The notes under the pieces are model-generated. The model was not told the origin of the DNA, searched no databases, and worked only from the letters and a program-made list of their open reading frames with translations. A DNA stretch of 32,011 bases from an uncultured Prevotellaceae bacterium (lineage in GTDB: Bacteria; Bacteroidota; Bacteroidia; Bacteroidales; Bacteroidaceae), in assembly GCA_900314985.1 (NCBI GenBank), contig OMXL01000039.1, positions 1-32,011 on the forward strand, given 5' to 3'. Both the position numbers and the translations under genes were made by a program. Of the stretch, positions 24,599 through 32,011 are shown piece by piece (within the stretch, counting starts at the first letter, position 1; each line of letters starts with the position of its first letter).

Positions 24599-26368
24599 TT
24601 ACTTGATCATCACCTTCCGGCCGTCAACAATATACAGTCCAGAAGGCAGTTGGTTATTATCTATTTTTCGTCCGCTAAGATCATAGCAGCCTTTCTTACC
24701 CAATAACTGTTTGTCGTTAGTGATCTCCATAATACCTGACTCACTATACGATTTAGCCTGTAGCTTAGCCGTACCCAACACAAAGTCGGCATTCTGCTTC
24801 GCATCAGTATAGATACTAAATACATAGTTACCTGTCGTCGGAATATCAAATTCGAAGGTCTGTCCTCTACCACTCGAGAAAGAGTTGGCAGTGTTGCCAC
24901 CTATATTCTTTTTAATCTCAAAGGTCTTTGACGCCACCTCCTGTCCGTCGGGTGTCTCAATGGTGTATGTTACTGGGGCATATTCCGGCTGATCCCAGTT
25001 TAACACTCTGGTCAACAACGAATAGTGACCTGCATGCAGCGTCATGTGTGAGCGAGCAGCATTGTCACCGAATCGTGCCCATGCAGCTTTCTCTCTGCCG
25101 CCAGGATTTACCACAAGCAGTCCGTATTCAAAACTTTTTGTATCATTGGTAAAACGCAACAAGCGACAGCCGGTAGTATAGGGAAGTCCACCTCCCGCAC
25201 GCTTCTGCTTACCATTGCATACATACCAGTTCTGTGGAACGACGCCCTCTGTAGTAAAGGTATTAGCTATGTTGTATTCGTCAGACGCAGCAATACAGTT
25301 TACTACGCATGAACTTTCACCCGTCTTGCCATTGCTGTCTGTCACAACAATGCGTAACTCATGTTGTCCAGCAGTAGGAGCAATCAATGTGGCAGTATAG
25401 GGCGCAGTGGTCAGTGTCTCTATCAGTGTACTACCATCATAGAATTCCACCTTTTCTATCTGGCCACTCATAGCTTTTGCTGTAGCTTCAATAGGAATGT
25501 CAGGGAATGAAGCCTCACCCTCGGGTGCCATATATAGATAGGTTGTCTCTCCAGCAGGTAGCGTGATTTTAGCCTTAGGCTGATTCAACGTGAAGCGCTT
25601 ACAAAAATTCCAGATGAGACGGGGATTGATATCATTGGGCCAGTGTCCACCATTGTTATAGGAATAGAGCCATACCTCACCGCCGTTGGGTCCTCCCGTC
25701 CATTTTTCCAAATCGCCATCGTACCAGCTGCCATCGATTTTGTAACCAACAGTCTTCGAATATTGGGTATGTTTGTCGTGTGTAGCGTAGTTCTCGATAT
25801 AATCATGAACATGATATTCCTCATAGCCGAAAACATCGTCGCCATAGGCAATGCACTCCAGCAGGTTGACTGGCTTAGTGCAATTATTCCAAGGCTCTTC
25901 GGAAAACTGGATACCGCTAGTAGGTGCAAAGGCGGCAATTTTGTCCTGCATATTAGCGATACAGTGATGGATAAGCATAGAACCCATCGAGAATCCCGAC
26001 CAATAGACACGGTCTCTGTCAATGTCAAAAAGGGAAGACATCTCATCAATAGTCTTGATAACGAAATTCTGATCGTTCGTTCCACCAGTATCCCACGTAT
26101 TTCCGTTACTGCGCAGGTAGGCAATAACGAACTTCTCAGCATCAATCATTTGGAACATTTTATCAGAACCATACTGATATTCTGGATCTTGGTTCATGCC
26201 ATGCGTAACGATGAACAATGGCGACTTGGCAGGTAGCACATCAGGGGTAAATACTACCATGTTTCGCTGCTGACCATTCACGGTGATGTTAATCGACTGT
26301 TGCTGGTAAGCGAATGACTGTGACAACGATAGTAGTAACAGAACGAATGAAAGTAAAATACGTCTCAT
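24599..26368 (-). CDS. Secreted alpha/beta-hydrolase (esterase/depolymerase-like) with T9SS-type tail
   Basis: A 589-residue exported enzyme. The signal peptide MRRILLSFVLLLLSLSQSFA ends near residue 20. Residues about 25-260 form an alpha/beta-hydrolase of the PHB-depolymerase/feruloyl- or acetyl-xylan-esterase type: VTHGMNQ (oxyanion region), nucleophile Ser127 in GFSMGS, a likely acid in AYGDDVFG (Asp177/178) and catalytic His242 in NGGHWP. Residues about 265-355 resemble an Ig-like domain (VEFYDGSTLIETLTTAPYTATL). A beta-rich domain follows. The end (CYDLSGRKID...LPSGLYIVDGRKVMIK) looks like a type A T9SS sorting domain, pointing to the cell surface. The substrate is unknown; ester groups on plant polysaccharides or on the strain's own acetylated polymer are possible. 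It has its own promoter-like box upstream at 26422-26429. Confidence 0.85.
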   Translation of the reverse strand: MRRILLSFVLLLLSLSQSFAYQQQSINITVNGQQRNMVVFTPDVLPAKSPLFIVTHGMNQDPEYQYGSDKMFQMIDAEKFVIAYLRSNGNTWDTGGTNDQNFVIKTIDEMSSLFDIDRDRVYWSGFSMGSMLIHHCIANMQDKIAAFAPTSGIQFSEEPWNNCTKPVNLLECIAYGDDVFGYEEYHVHDYIENYATHDKHTQYSKTVGYKIDGSWYDGDLEKWTGGPNGGEVWLYSYNNGGHWPNDINPRLIWNFCKRFTLNQPKAKITLPAGETTYLYMAPEGEASFPDIPIEATAKAMSGQIEKVEFYDGSTLIETLTTAPYTATLIAPTAGQHELRIVVTDSNGKTGESSCVVNCIAASDEYNIANTFTTEGVVPQNWYVCNGKQKRAGGGLPYTTGCRLLRFTNDTKSFEYGLLVVNPGGREKAAWARFGDNAARSHMTLHAGHYSLLTRVLNWDQPEYAPVTYTIETPDGQEVASKTFEIKKNIGGNTANSFSSGRGQTFEFDIPTTGNYVFSIYTDAKQNADFVLGTAKLQAKSYSESGIMEITNDKQLLGKKGCYDLSGRKIDNNQLPSGLYIVDGRKVMIK

Positions 26369-26421
26369 AGTTGGATATAATTTAAGTTAGTTATTTGCTT
26401 ATGGCTTTGTTATTTCGGCTG

Positions 26422-26429
26422 CAAAGATA
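26422..26429 (-). promoter_or_regulatory. Putative -7 element for the secreted hydrolase
   Basis: TATCTTTG on the minus strand matches TAnnTTTG exactly, about 54 nt before the ATG at 26368. Only a TTG at 26446-26448 (16-nt spacing) is available as -33 element, which is shorter than in the other promoters here. Confidence 0.6.
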
Positions 26430-26592
26430 CAATAATTAGTGGAAACAATACACTTCTTAGACGTTAAAATTAACTAACGGCCCGACCTCGTTGAGGCCAT
26501 CGTCAAAGGCTATTAAAGAATTAAATGATAAAGACTTTGGAGTCAAATGACACTTTTTTTGAAAAACAAATGGTAATTTATCAATTAATTCG

Positions 26593-26600
26593 TATATTTG
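26593..26600 (+). promoter_or_regulatory. Putative -7 element for the fucosyltransferase/GT4-protease pair
   Basis: TATATTTG matches TAnnTTTG exactly, 66 nt before the ATG at 26667. The -33 region lacks a clear TTTG. The leader includes a 5-bp hairpin at 26611-26628. Confidence 0.6.
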
Positions 26601-26666
26601 CACTGTGATTCCAAGCATAGAAACTTGGGAAGATTATCATATAGTATTTGTTAATGACCTAATACA

Positions 26667-27503
26667 ATGAGAGTAATATGTGATGCCCCAGGACAAACCT
26701 GCAATAGGTTGTGGACCTATGTTGCCAGTGTCGCCCAGTGTGTTGCTGAGCGAAAGAAGATGACCATTCTCTTCTTCGACTGGACCATTGAGGACTTTCC
26801 CCATCTGCTACATTGTCCTTTCATATACTTTCCCCTCTGGCACAAGTGGTATCTGGAGCGTGGCAACGGATGGAACAACTATAAGGGACTGACGTGGAAA
26901 GTAACACACAATAAACGGTGGGACAAGATTTTCAAGCTATTGGGATTTACCAAGGGGTGGAGCACACGTAACGATACACGTTACTTGCAACAAACACTAC
27001 CAGAGTTACAACGTATCTTCCGTCCAAAAGACGAGATCATGCAACGTGCCAAGGACATGATGTCCGTGCTACGAGCAGAGGCAGACATGGTGGTGGGCAT
27101 CCATATCCGCCGTGGCGACTACGCCACATGGAATGACGGACGTTTCTTTTACTCCCTGGAGGAATATCATGAGTTCATGCTCCGTATACAGCAGCTATAT
27201 AGTAGAAAACGTGTCGCATTCTTTATTAGCAGCAATGAAGACTTCTCACTCAATCTGTTTGAAGGCTGCATTTGCCGGCGTTTTGGCAAGGAGCCATCAG
27301 GTGCCATCCTTGATCTTTACACGCTGAGCCTTTGCGACCGCATTATCGGCCCATTCAGCAGTTACTCGCGCTGGGCATCGTTTATAGGTGAGGTTCCTCT
27401 CTGTTTCCTTGAATCTAAGGATCAAGAATTTTGTGACGAAAAATTCTCAATAATTGTAGACTATTTCCACTTCGAGAATGGGAAAGAAATATTAGACTGG
27501 TAA
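26667..27503 (+). CDS. Fucosyltransferase-like glycosyltransferase (GT11/GT23-like fold)
   Basis: A 278-residue protein. The decisive motif is GIHIRRGDY (residues 144-152, with His146, Arg148, Arg149, Asp151), which matches the HxRRGDY nucleotide-sugar motif of alpha-1,2- and alpha-1,6-fucosyltransferases. The N-terminus APGQTCNRLWTYVASVAQC corresponds to the conserved GN(Q/R)L region that begins these enzymes, and FISSNEDFS plus IIGPFSSYSRWASFIG fit the C-terminal acceptor/donor region. GDP-fucose is therefore the likely donor, though this N-terminal variant is not the standard GT11 form. It starts a new plus-strand unit downstream of its own -7 element and is 3 nt before the GT4-protease gene. 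Confidence 0.75.
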   Translation: MRVICDAPGQTCNRLWTYVASVAQCVAERKKMTILFFDWTIEDFPHLLHCPFIYFPLWHKWYLERGNGWNNYKGLTWKVTHNKRWDKIFKLLGFTKGWSTRNDTRYLQQTLPELQRIFRPKDEIMQRAKDMMSVLRAEADMVVGIHIRRGDYATWNDGRFFYSLEEYHEFMLRIQQLYSRKRVAFFISSNEDFSLNLFEGCICRRFGKEPSGAILDLYTLSLCDRIIGPFSSYSRWASFIGEVPLCFLESKDQEFCDEKFSIIVDYFHFENGKEILDW

Positions 27504-27506
27504 CGT

Positions 27507-30500
27507 ATGAAGATAGCAATTTTGACATCAGGCATACTGCCCGTTCCTGCTGTACAAGGAGGTGCGGTAGAGAACCTCATTGACTTCTATCTAGAGTACA
27601 ACGAAAAACATAAGTTGCACGACATCACGGTCTATAGTGTATGGCATCCTAATATCGAGAAGCATCCTTCACAGAAGTCTGACGTCAACCACTATCAATA
27701 CATTGATGTCAGCAGTATGAAAGCTAAAATTGACATGCAGTTATTCCGATTCTTCTTTATCCATTATTGCTACTATCACTATACAATAGAGTACTTTCTA
27801 CATAAGGCGATGAAGATGATTGCCAGGCAACACTATGACATGATTGTCATAGAAAATAGACCAGCCTACTCATTAAAATTGATGGGAAGGACTAATGCGG
27901 CACTCATTTACCACTTACACAATGAGAAACTAACCCCCGCAACAGAAAAATGCGAAGAAATATATGGAGCTGCAACAAGCATTATCACTGTTTCCGATTT
28001 TATCCGAAAAGGCGTACAAGCTATTGATTCTAAAAATATTAAGACACATACTGTATATAACGGTATTGACCTAAAAGCTTTCTCGCCACATGGTAAAAAA
28101 ATCAGAACGCACAAGGGGTTAAGCACCAATGACTTTGTGTTAGTATTCAGTGGTAGAATTACCAAGGAGAAAGGCATTTTAGAGTTGATTGAAGCAATGA
28201 ACACTTTGAAGAGCTATTCGAATATCAAACTTCTAGTCATTGGTAGTTCGTTCTATGGAAACACAAACAACGACAACGATTTTGCACATATGCTCAGAGA
28301 GAAGTCTTCATCACTGAAAGAGCGCATCTTTTTCACCGACTTCGTACCCTACAATCAAATGCCTGACTATCTGCGAATGGCCGATGTAGCTGTGATACCC
28401 TCTGTGTGGGACGATCCTTTTCCAACAACCGTCTTAGAAGCACAAGCAATGGGACTTCCCATCATCACCACTATACGCGGTGGGATACCAGAGGAAGTCA
28501 CAACTGAGAATGCAATCCTACTAGATACCAACGAGCATTTCGTTGACCATCTTTCCGCCGCCATCCTCGACCTCTATCAAAATCCAGAGAAACGAATAAA
28601 GATGGCAACTGCCTCTCTTGAGCGCTCCAAAAAATTCGATAAAGAAACATACGCTAAAAATTTCTTTAAGGCACTGATAACCATCCTCTTTCTTTTATTG
28701 CCACTAACAACACATGCCCAAAATGACAAGTTGTCAATGTGGCTCCGAGAGAAGATAGCAGTTGAGGGTGTATCAGGAAATACCAAACGGGCAGAGAGCG
28801 AGATGCTTACCACCGCTTTTGTGCGTACCAGCGAAACACTCACTGAAGAGATGCTGATAGAATATGGTGGTACCATCTATGCCCAATTAGGTGACATCAG
28901 CATTATCACCATCCCTCTGTCTCAAATAGGAAGACTTACCGAGAACCCTGCCGTACTTCGTGTGGAAGCTAACAGACGCGCCGATGCGACACTCGACACA
29001 GTACCATTGGTCAGCAACATCCTGCCAGTCTACCAGGCTACTCCACAGCATCAAGCCTTTACAGGTAATGGCGTTGTCGTTGGATTGGTGGATATCGGTT
29101 TCGACCTGACACACCCCACCTTTTATAATAATGTGTCGCTCAGCGATTATCGCATCAAAGCCTTTTGGGACCAATTGGCACAACACGACCAAGCAACAGG
29201 TAAGCTACCCGTTGGAAGAGATTATACCACCAAGAACGATATCCTATCACAGGGCTGTGCTATTGACGGCAAGAGTCAGGGACACGGCACCCATACCGCT
29301 GGCATTGCAGCGGGCAGTGGCTACGACAGCCCCTATCGTGGAGTGGCCTACGAGAGTGACCTCTGTCTGGTAGCAAATGCTGTCACCAGCGACACCTCCT
29401 TTATTGCTCCACAAGACTATTACCTCTATACCTCTGCTACTGACGCACTGGGATTTAAATACATCTTCGACTATGCTGAACAACAGAAGAAGCCCTGTGT
29501 GGTATCATTCAGCGAGGGATACACACCCTATATGGATGAGGACGACCTGCTGTACAACGATTTCTTGGAACGCCTTATCGGTCCTGGACGCATCTTTGTA
29601 GCTTCAGCAGGTAACGAAAGTCGAGAACTGACCTATTTTGACAAGCCTGTTGGTAAAGAACAGGCAGGTGCATTCCTCAAAACAGGTAGGAATGCCCCAC
29701 TCTATCGCATCAAGAGCGAGAAGCCCGTCACGCTGACGTTATATGCCTACAAAGACAGCAATACGCCCACCCATCAGTTACAGATTGCAGCTGATGATGA
29801 GCGCTGGAATAGCGTGCTGATTGACACCCTCTTTATCGACAACGACACGCTATCCGTTGTTATCAACAGCTACCCATCGGCATTTGACCAGCAAGGCATG
29901 ATTGCGATGGTACAGTTGTATAGCGATGTAGCCCTTTACAAATTGCCCCCCATTGCTCTTGTCATCGGTGGCAAGGAGCAGCAAGCAACAGTGATTGGCT
30001 CGTATTCCAATGCGTTCGCAAATCTTGATACAGATCCACGATGGAATGACGCCAAGTTGGGGTATAATGTTCTAAGCCCCGGCTGTCTGAAGGCTCCTAT
30101 CTGTGTGGCCTCAACCTCACACCGCACAGGCTTTAAGAATATGGAAGGCGACTGGGTACAATACCTTTTCGCAGGTGAGGAAGCAGGACAATGGAGTCCC
30201 TTCTCGTCAATAGGTCCAACACTGGACGGGCGCAACAAGCCCGATGTATCGGCCCCTGGCAGATGCATTGTGTCAGCATACAGCAGCTATTATCTAGAGG
30301 AGAATCCCACAACGACCAGCTACGATGTGGCACATTTCGACGTCAATGGGCGCACCTATCCTTGGCGTGTAGACTCCGGAACCTCCATGTCAACACCTGT
30401 AGTAGCGGGCATCATTGCCCTTTGGCTACAAGCTAAACCCGACTTGACACGCGATGACATCATGGGAGTTATTCAGCGCACCTGTCGCCATCCAGAAGAA

Positions 30501-30836
30501 GACCTTGACTATCCGAACAACAAATACGGTTATGGTGAGATTGACGCCTACCGTGGACTATTGGACATACTGGGCATTACTGCCATCAAGGAAATTAGCC
30601 AGCATGAACCACATGATGCCGCTATTTGGGCACAAGAGGGACTACTACACGTCGTATTTGACACTATTCCCGAGAAGCCCATCACCCTTTCTATATATTC
30701 AACTGCAGGCACACGCATCTATCAAACAAGCATCACCACCAATCAGTCTGACGTAACCCTCCCCTTGCCAACCTTCGGCAAAGGCATCTACGTCGTACAA
30801 TTAGGGAATCTTGGCTCTACCCTAATTAGGATATAA
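27507..30836 (+). CDS. GT4 glycosyltransferase fused via an internal signal peptide to an S8 serine protease
   Basis: A 1109-residue two-part protein in one frame. Residues 1 to about 385 are a complete GT4 enzyme: KIAILTSGILPVPAVQGGAVENLI, VFSGRITKEKGILELIEAM and the donor motif DDPFPTTVLEAQAMGLPIITT. Its expected C-terminal helix runs straight into a hydrophobic core (about 389-400) ending TTHA|Q at residues 404/405, a good type I signal peptide. Next come a propeptide-like region (about 405-515) and a subtilisin-like S8 domain with Asp529 (VDIGFD), His593 (GHGTHTAG), oxyanion Asn703 (ASAGNES) and Ser960 (SGTSMSTP). The end (IYSTAGTRIYQ...GKGIYVVQL) resembles a type A T9SS sorting domain. 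No start codon sits at the junction; the nearest in-frame ATG is 28602 (Met366), inside the GT4 domain. All catalytic residues of both halves are present, so this is not an obvious pseudogene. Confidence 0.88.
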   Translation: MKIAILTSGILPVPAVQGGAVENLIDFYLEYNEKHKLHDITVYSVWHPNIEKHPSQKSDVNHYQYIDVSSMKAKIDMQLFRFFFIHYCYYHYTIEYFLHKAMKMIARQHYDMIVIENRPAYSLKLMGRTNAALIYHLHNEKLTPATEKCEEIYGAATSIITVSDFIRKGVQAIDSKNIKTHTVYNGIDLKAFSPHGKKIRTHKGLSTNDFVLVFSGRITKEKGILELIEAMNTLKSYSNIKLLVIGSSFYGNTNNDNDFAHMLREKSSSLKERIFFTDFVPYNQMPDYLRMADVAVIPSVWDDPFPTTVLEAQAMGLPIITTIRGGIPEEVTTENAILLDTNEHFVDHLSAAILDLYQNPEKRIKMATASLERSKKFDKETYAKNFFKALITILFLLLPLTTHAQNDKLSMWLREKIAVEGVSGNTKRAESEMLTTAFVRTSETLTEEMLIEYGGTIYAQLGDISIITIPLSQIGRLTENPAVLRVEANRRADATLDTVPLVSNILPVYQATPQHQAFTGNGVVVGLVDIGFDLTHPTFYNNVSLSDYRIKAFWDQLAQHDQATGKLPVGRDYTTKNDILSQGCAIDGKSQGHGTHTAGIAAGSGYDSPYRGVAYESDLCLVANAVTSDTSFIAPQDYYLYTSATDALGFKYIFDYAEQQKKPCVVSFSEGYTPYMDEDDLLYNDFLERLIGPGRIFVASAGNESRELTYFDKPVGKEQAGAFLKTGRNAPLYRIKSEKPVTLTLYAYKDSNTPTHQLQIAADDERWNSVLIDTLFIDNDTLSVVINSYPSAFDQQGMIAMVQLYSDVALYKLPPIALVIGGKEQQATVIGSYSNAFANLDTDPRWNDAKLGYNVLSPGCLKAPICVASTSHRTGFKNMEGDWVQYLFAGEEAGQWSPFSSIGPTLDGRNKPDVSAPGRCIVSAYSSYYLEENPTTTSYDVAHFDVNGRTYPWRVDSGTSMSTPVVAGIIALWLQAKPDLTRDDIMGVIQRTCRHPEEDLDYPNNKYGYGEIDAYRGLLDILGITAIKEISQHEPHDAAIWAQEGLLHVVFDTIPEKPITLSIYSTAGTRIYQTSITTNQSDVTLPLPTFGKGIYVVQLGNLGSTLIRI

Positions 30837-30873
30837 CAAGATTGTCATCTTCATCATCGTAATGAAAAAAACA

Positions 30874-31863
30874 TTATATAAGCATTCTTCTAATAGACAT
30901 CAACACACCAGTAAGGCTAGGCGGACATTTTAATAAAATCATGCAACTCACACGTTCTAAGAGACTTATCCTCTTACATAACAAATAGGAACGCCATGTA
31001 TCTCGCATACAAGTATCACAATGCGAGATTGCACTATTCCTTTCTTCTGTATCCCAAGCATAAAGTCTTAAAAGAAGTAACCTCGGATACAAACGCTGGA
31101 GGAAGTACGCCTTCAATGATATCAAATCATTGGGGCACTCAAGATAATTTCTATGACAAATCCCGGTTACTATCTTTAAATAAGATGGACGATAATTCGA
31201 CTGATGCATTGCAGAGGAGGATCTTTGCATCCAAAAATAAAGTTCCGAATCAATTAAAACAGCATATTCCAGATGCATATAAACTCTGAAATTAAAGTCC
31301 ACATCTTGCGCAATTCGGTATTCCCTAGCCCATATACCATCAATCAAGGAATGTCTATATAGTTTATTCCATACGATGTCTGGAAGAACATTATCACTCA
31401 AATTCAGCAATTGTTCTACGGAAATAACTTGTTCCGGTCTTTCCACACCAAGAGATATGTCTTCATCAAGTGATGTCGTACGCTTATACCTACACATGGA
31501 CAATCCACATTCCGGATGATTTACAAGAGCTTCATAGAGAAGCTTCACAGCATCAACATGCAAATAGTCATCACTATCTACAAACATTATATAGTTACCA
31601 CTGGCCACCTTCTGTCCGGAATTGCGTGCAGCCCACAATCCTTGATTTGGCTGATGAATAACAGTACACCTTTCATCCGATTTTGATAAAAAGTCACACA
31701 AATCACCCGAACCATCTTTAGAACCGTCATCAACCAAGATAATCTCCAGATTTTGATACGATTGTAAAGTTATGGTTTCAAAGCATCGAGTCAAATAAGA
31801 CTTAACATTGTATACAGGAACGATTATACTTATTAACTCACCTTTATCTGTCATTTTATCCAT
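30874..31863 (-). CDS. Glycosyltransferase family 2
   Basis: A 329-residue GT2 enzyme. ISIIVPVYNVKSYLTRCFETI starts the GT-A domain, VDDGSKDGS binds the nucleotide, NQGLWAARNSG follows, and FVDSDDYLH supplies the DxD-type metal site. The C-terminal third is basic and hydrophobic, with helices such as YPRLLLLRLYAWD. The reading frame opens at a TTG (31872); ATG 31863 or 31854 is more likely, and 31863 is used. It is convergent with the GT4-protease gene, 37 nt apart, with no clear terminator hairpin between them. Upstream on the same strand, 12 nt away, is the end of another glycosyltransferase gene, so the minus strand continues as a second sugar-assembly unit to the right. Confidence 0.9.
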   Translation of the reverse strand: MDKMTDKGELISIIVPVYNVKSYLTRCFETITLQSYQNLEIILVDDGSKDGSGDLCDFLSKSDERCTVIHQPNQGLWAARNSGQKVASGNYIMFVDSDDYLHVDAVKLLYEALVNHPECGLSMCRYKRTTSLDEDISLGVERPEQVISVEQLLNLSDNVLPDIVWNKLYRHSLIDGIWAREYRIAQDVDFNFRVYMHLEYAVLIDSELYFWMQRSSSAMHQSNYRPSYLKIVTGICHRNYLECPNDLISLKAYFLQRLYPRLLLLRLYAWDTEERNSAISHCDTCMRDTWRSYLLCKRISLLERVSCMILLKCPPSLTGVLMSIRRMLI

Positions 31864-31875
31864 ATAAATCAATAA

Positions 31876-32011
31876 CTAACTAACAACATTCAATAATAGC
31901 TTTTCATACTCAGACATCACAACTGACAATTTCCTACTGGCTGCCCATTCACGGGCTTTCAGACCCATTGCCCTGCGCTCGTCCTCATGAACTATTAGCC
32001 ATTCCATCTTC
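31876..32011 (-). CDS. C-terminal end of a glycosyltransferase (GT4-like), partial
   Basis: The last 44 codons of a minus-strand gene that begins beyond the window. The translation reads KMEWLIVHEDERRAMG, then LKAREWAASRKLSVV, then MSEYEKLLLNVVS and a TAG stop (31876-31878). The pattern 'L..d...r..mg..are.a....s......y..l' is the usual terminal helix of GT4 glycosyltransferases. It lies directly upstream of the GT2 gene and is probably co-transcribed with it. Confidence 0.75.
   Translation of the reverse strand, partial: KMEWLIVHEDERRAMGLKAREWAASRKLSVVMSEYEKLLLNVVS

Larger units (their letters stand above)
26369..26666. other. Divergent intergenic region, 298 bp
   Basis: This gap separates the reverse hydrolase from the fucosyltransferase-like gene. 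It holds one -7 element for each direction (listed separately), an AT-rich middle with a small GC-rich palindromic patch (CCTC-GTT-GAGG, about 26487-26497), and a 5-bp hairpin in the plus-strand leader (CCAAG 26611-26615, CTTGG 26624-26628). I see no RNA gene and no convincing reading frame. Confidence 0.6.

Noticed and set aside
26480-26500. Terminator at the GC-rich palindromic patch in the 26.4-26.7 kb gap
   Set aside because: The stem is only four base pairs, has no T-run, and both flanking genes diverge from the gap, so no transcript is expected to end there.
27507-30836. GT4-protease gene as a decayed pseudogene
   Set aside because: The frame is open for 1109 codons and all key residues of both enzymes are present.
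1-32011. Insertion sequences, transposases, integrases or tRNA genes
   Set aside because: No transposase or integrase motif (DDE, tyrosine recombinase) and no tRNA cloverleaf was seen; the only mobile-element hint is the duplicated tmRNA 3' end.

Overview
The window looks like chromosomal DNA of a Bacteroidota member, most likely Prevotellaceae. Several promoters match the Bacteroidota sigma-factor pattern TTTG-N19/20-TAnnTTTG. Signal peptides end in A|Q, two secreted proteins end in apparent type IX secretion (T9SS) sorting domains, and the tmRNA encodes a GETKYALAA tag. This assignment comes from motif and family recognition, not from a database search.

Layout. (1) 1-7.5 kb is housekeeping and envelope DNA: the 3' part of pgk, a DUF3298 lipoprotein, a small DUF4878-like lipoprotein, a YiiX-like permuted papain-fold lipoprotein translationally coupled to an EF-G paralogue with degenerate GTPase motifs, hemW, a 29-residue membrane ORF and alanine dehydrogenase. 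(2) 7.45-8.14 kb holds tmRNA (ssrA) on the minus strand, a run of hairpins, a second copy of the tmRNA 3' end, and two strong back-to-back promoters, one for ssrA and one for the polysaccharide operon. (3) 8.1-20.9 kb is a tightly packed plus-strand exopolysaccharide/capsule operon: a giant multi-SLBB export protein, a Wzz-type chain-length regulator, a Wzx flippase, a Wzy polymerase, glycosyltransferases (GT4, GT2, GT8, GT4) and a hexapeptide acetyltransferase, with spacings of -4 to +11 nt. (4) A GT4 gene with its own promoter runs in reverse at 20.8-21.9 kb. (5) 22.1-24.6 kb holds the priming sugar-phosphate transferase, a Wzi-like outer-membrane barrel and a lipoprotein. (6) 24.6-32.0 kb holds a secreted alpha/beta-hydrolase, a fucosyltransferase-like gene, a GT4-protease fusion, a GT2 and the tail of another glycosyltransferase.

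Together regions 3-6 encode most of a Wzx/Wzy-dependent polysaccharide pathway: priming on undecaprenyl phosphate, sugar addition and acetylation in the cytoplasm, flipping, polymerisation with length control, export and surface assembly. No nucleotide-sugar synthesis genes and no Wzc-type tyrosine kinase are visible.

The most unusual feature is a pair of unrelated giant ORFs with the same architecture: a cytoplasmic glycosyltransferase, then an internal sequence that looks like a complete cleavable signal peptide ending A|Q, then an exported enzyme. One is GT8 plus a beta-helix protein; the other is GT4 plus a subtilisin-like protease with a possible T9SS tail. They may be membrane-spanning bifunctional proteins, or polyproteins that signal peptidase splits into a cytoplasmic and an exported enzyme. 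Also notable are 7-bp-periodic repeats at four places, two of them inside hemW and one forming the hydrophobic core of a lipoprotein signal peptide.
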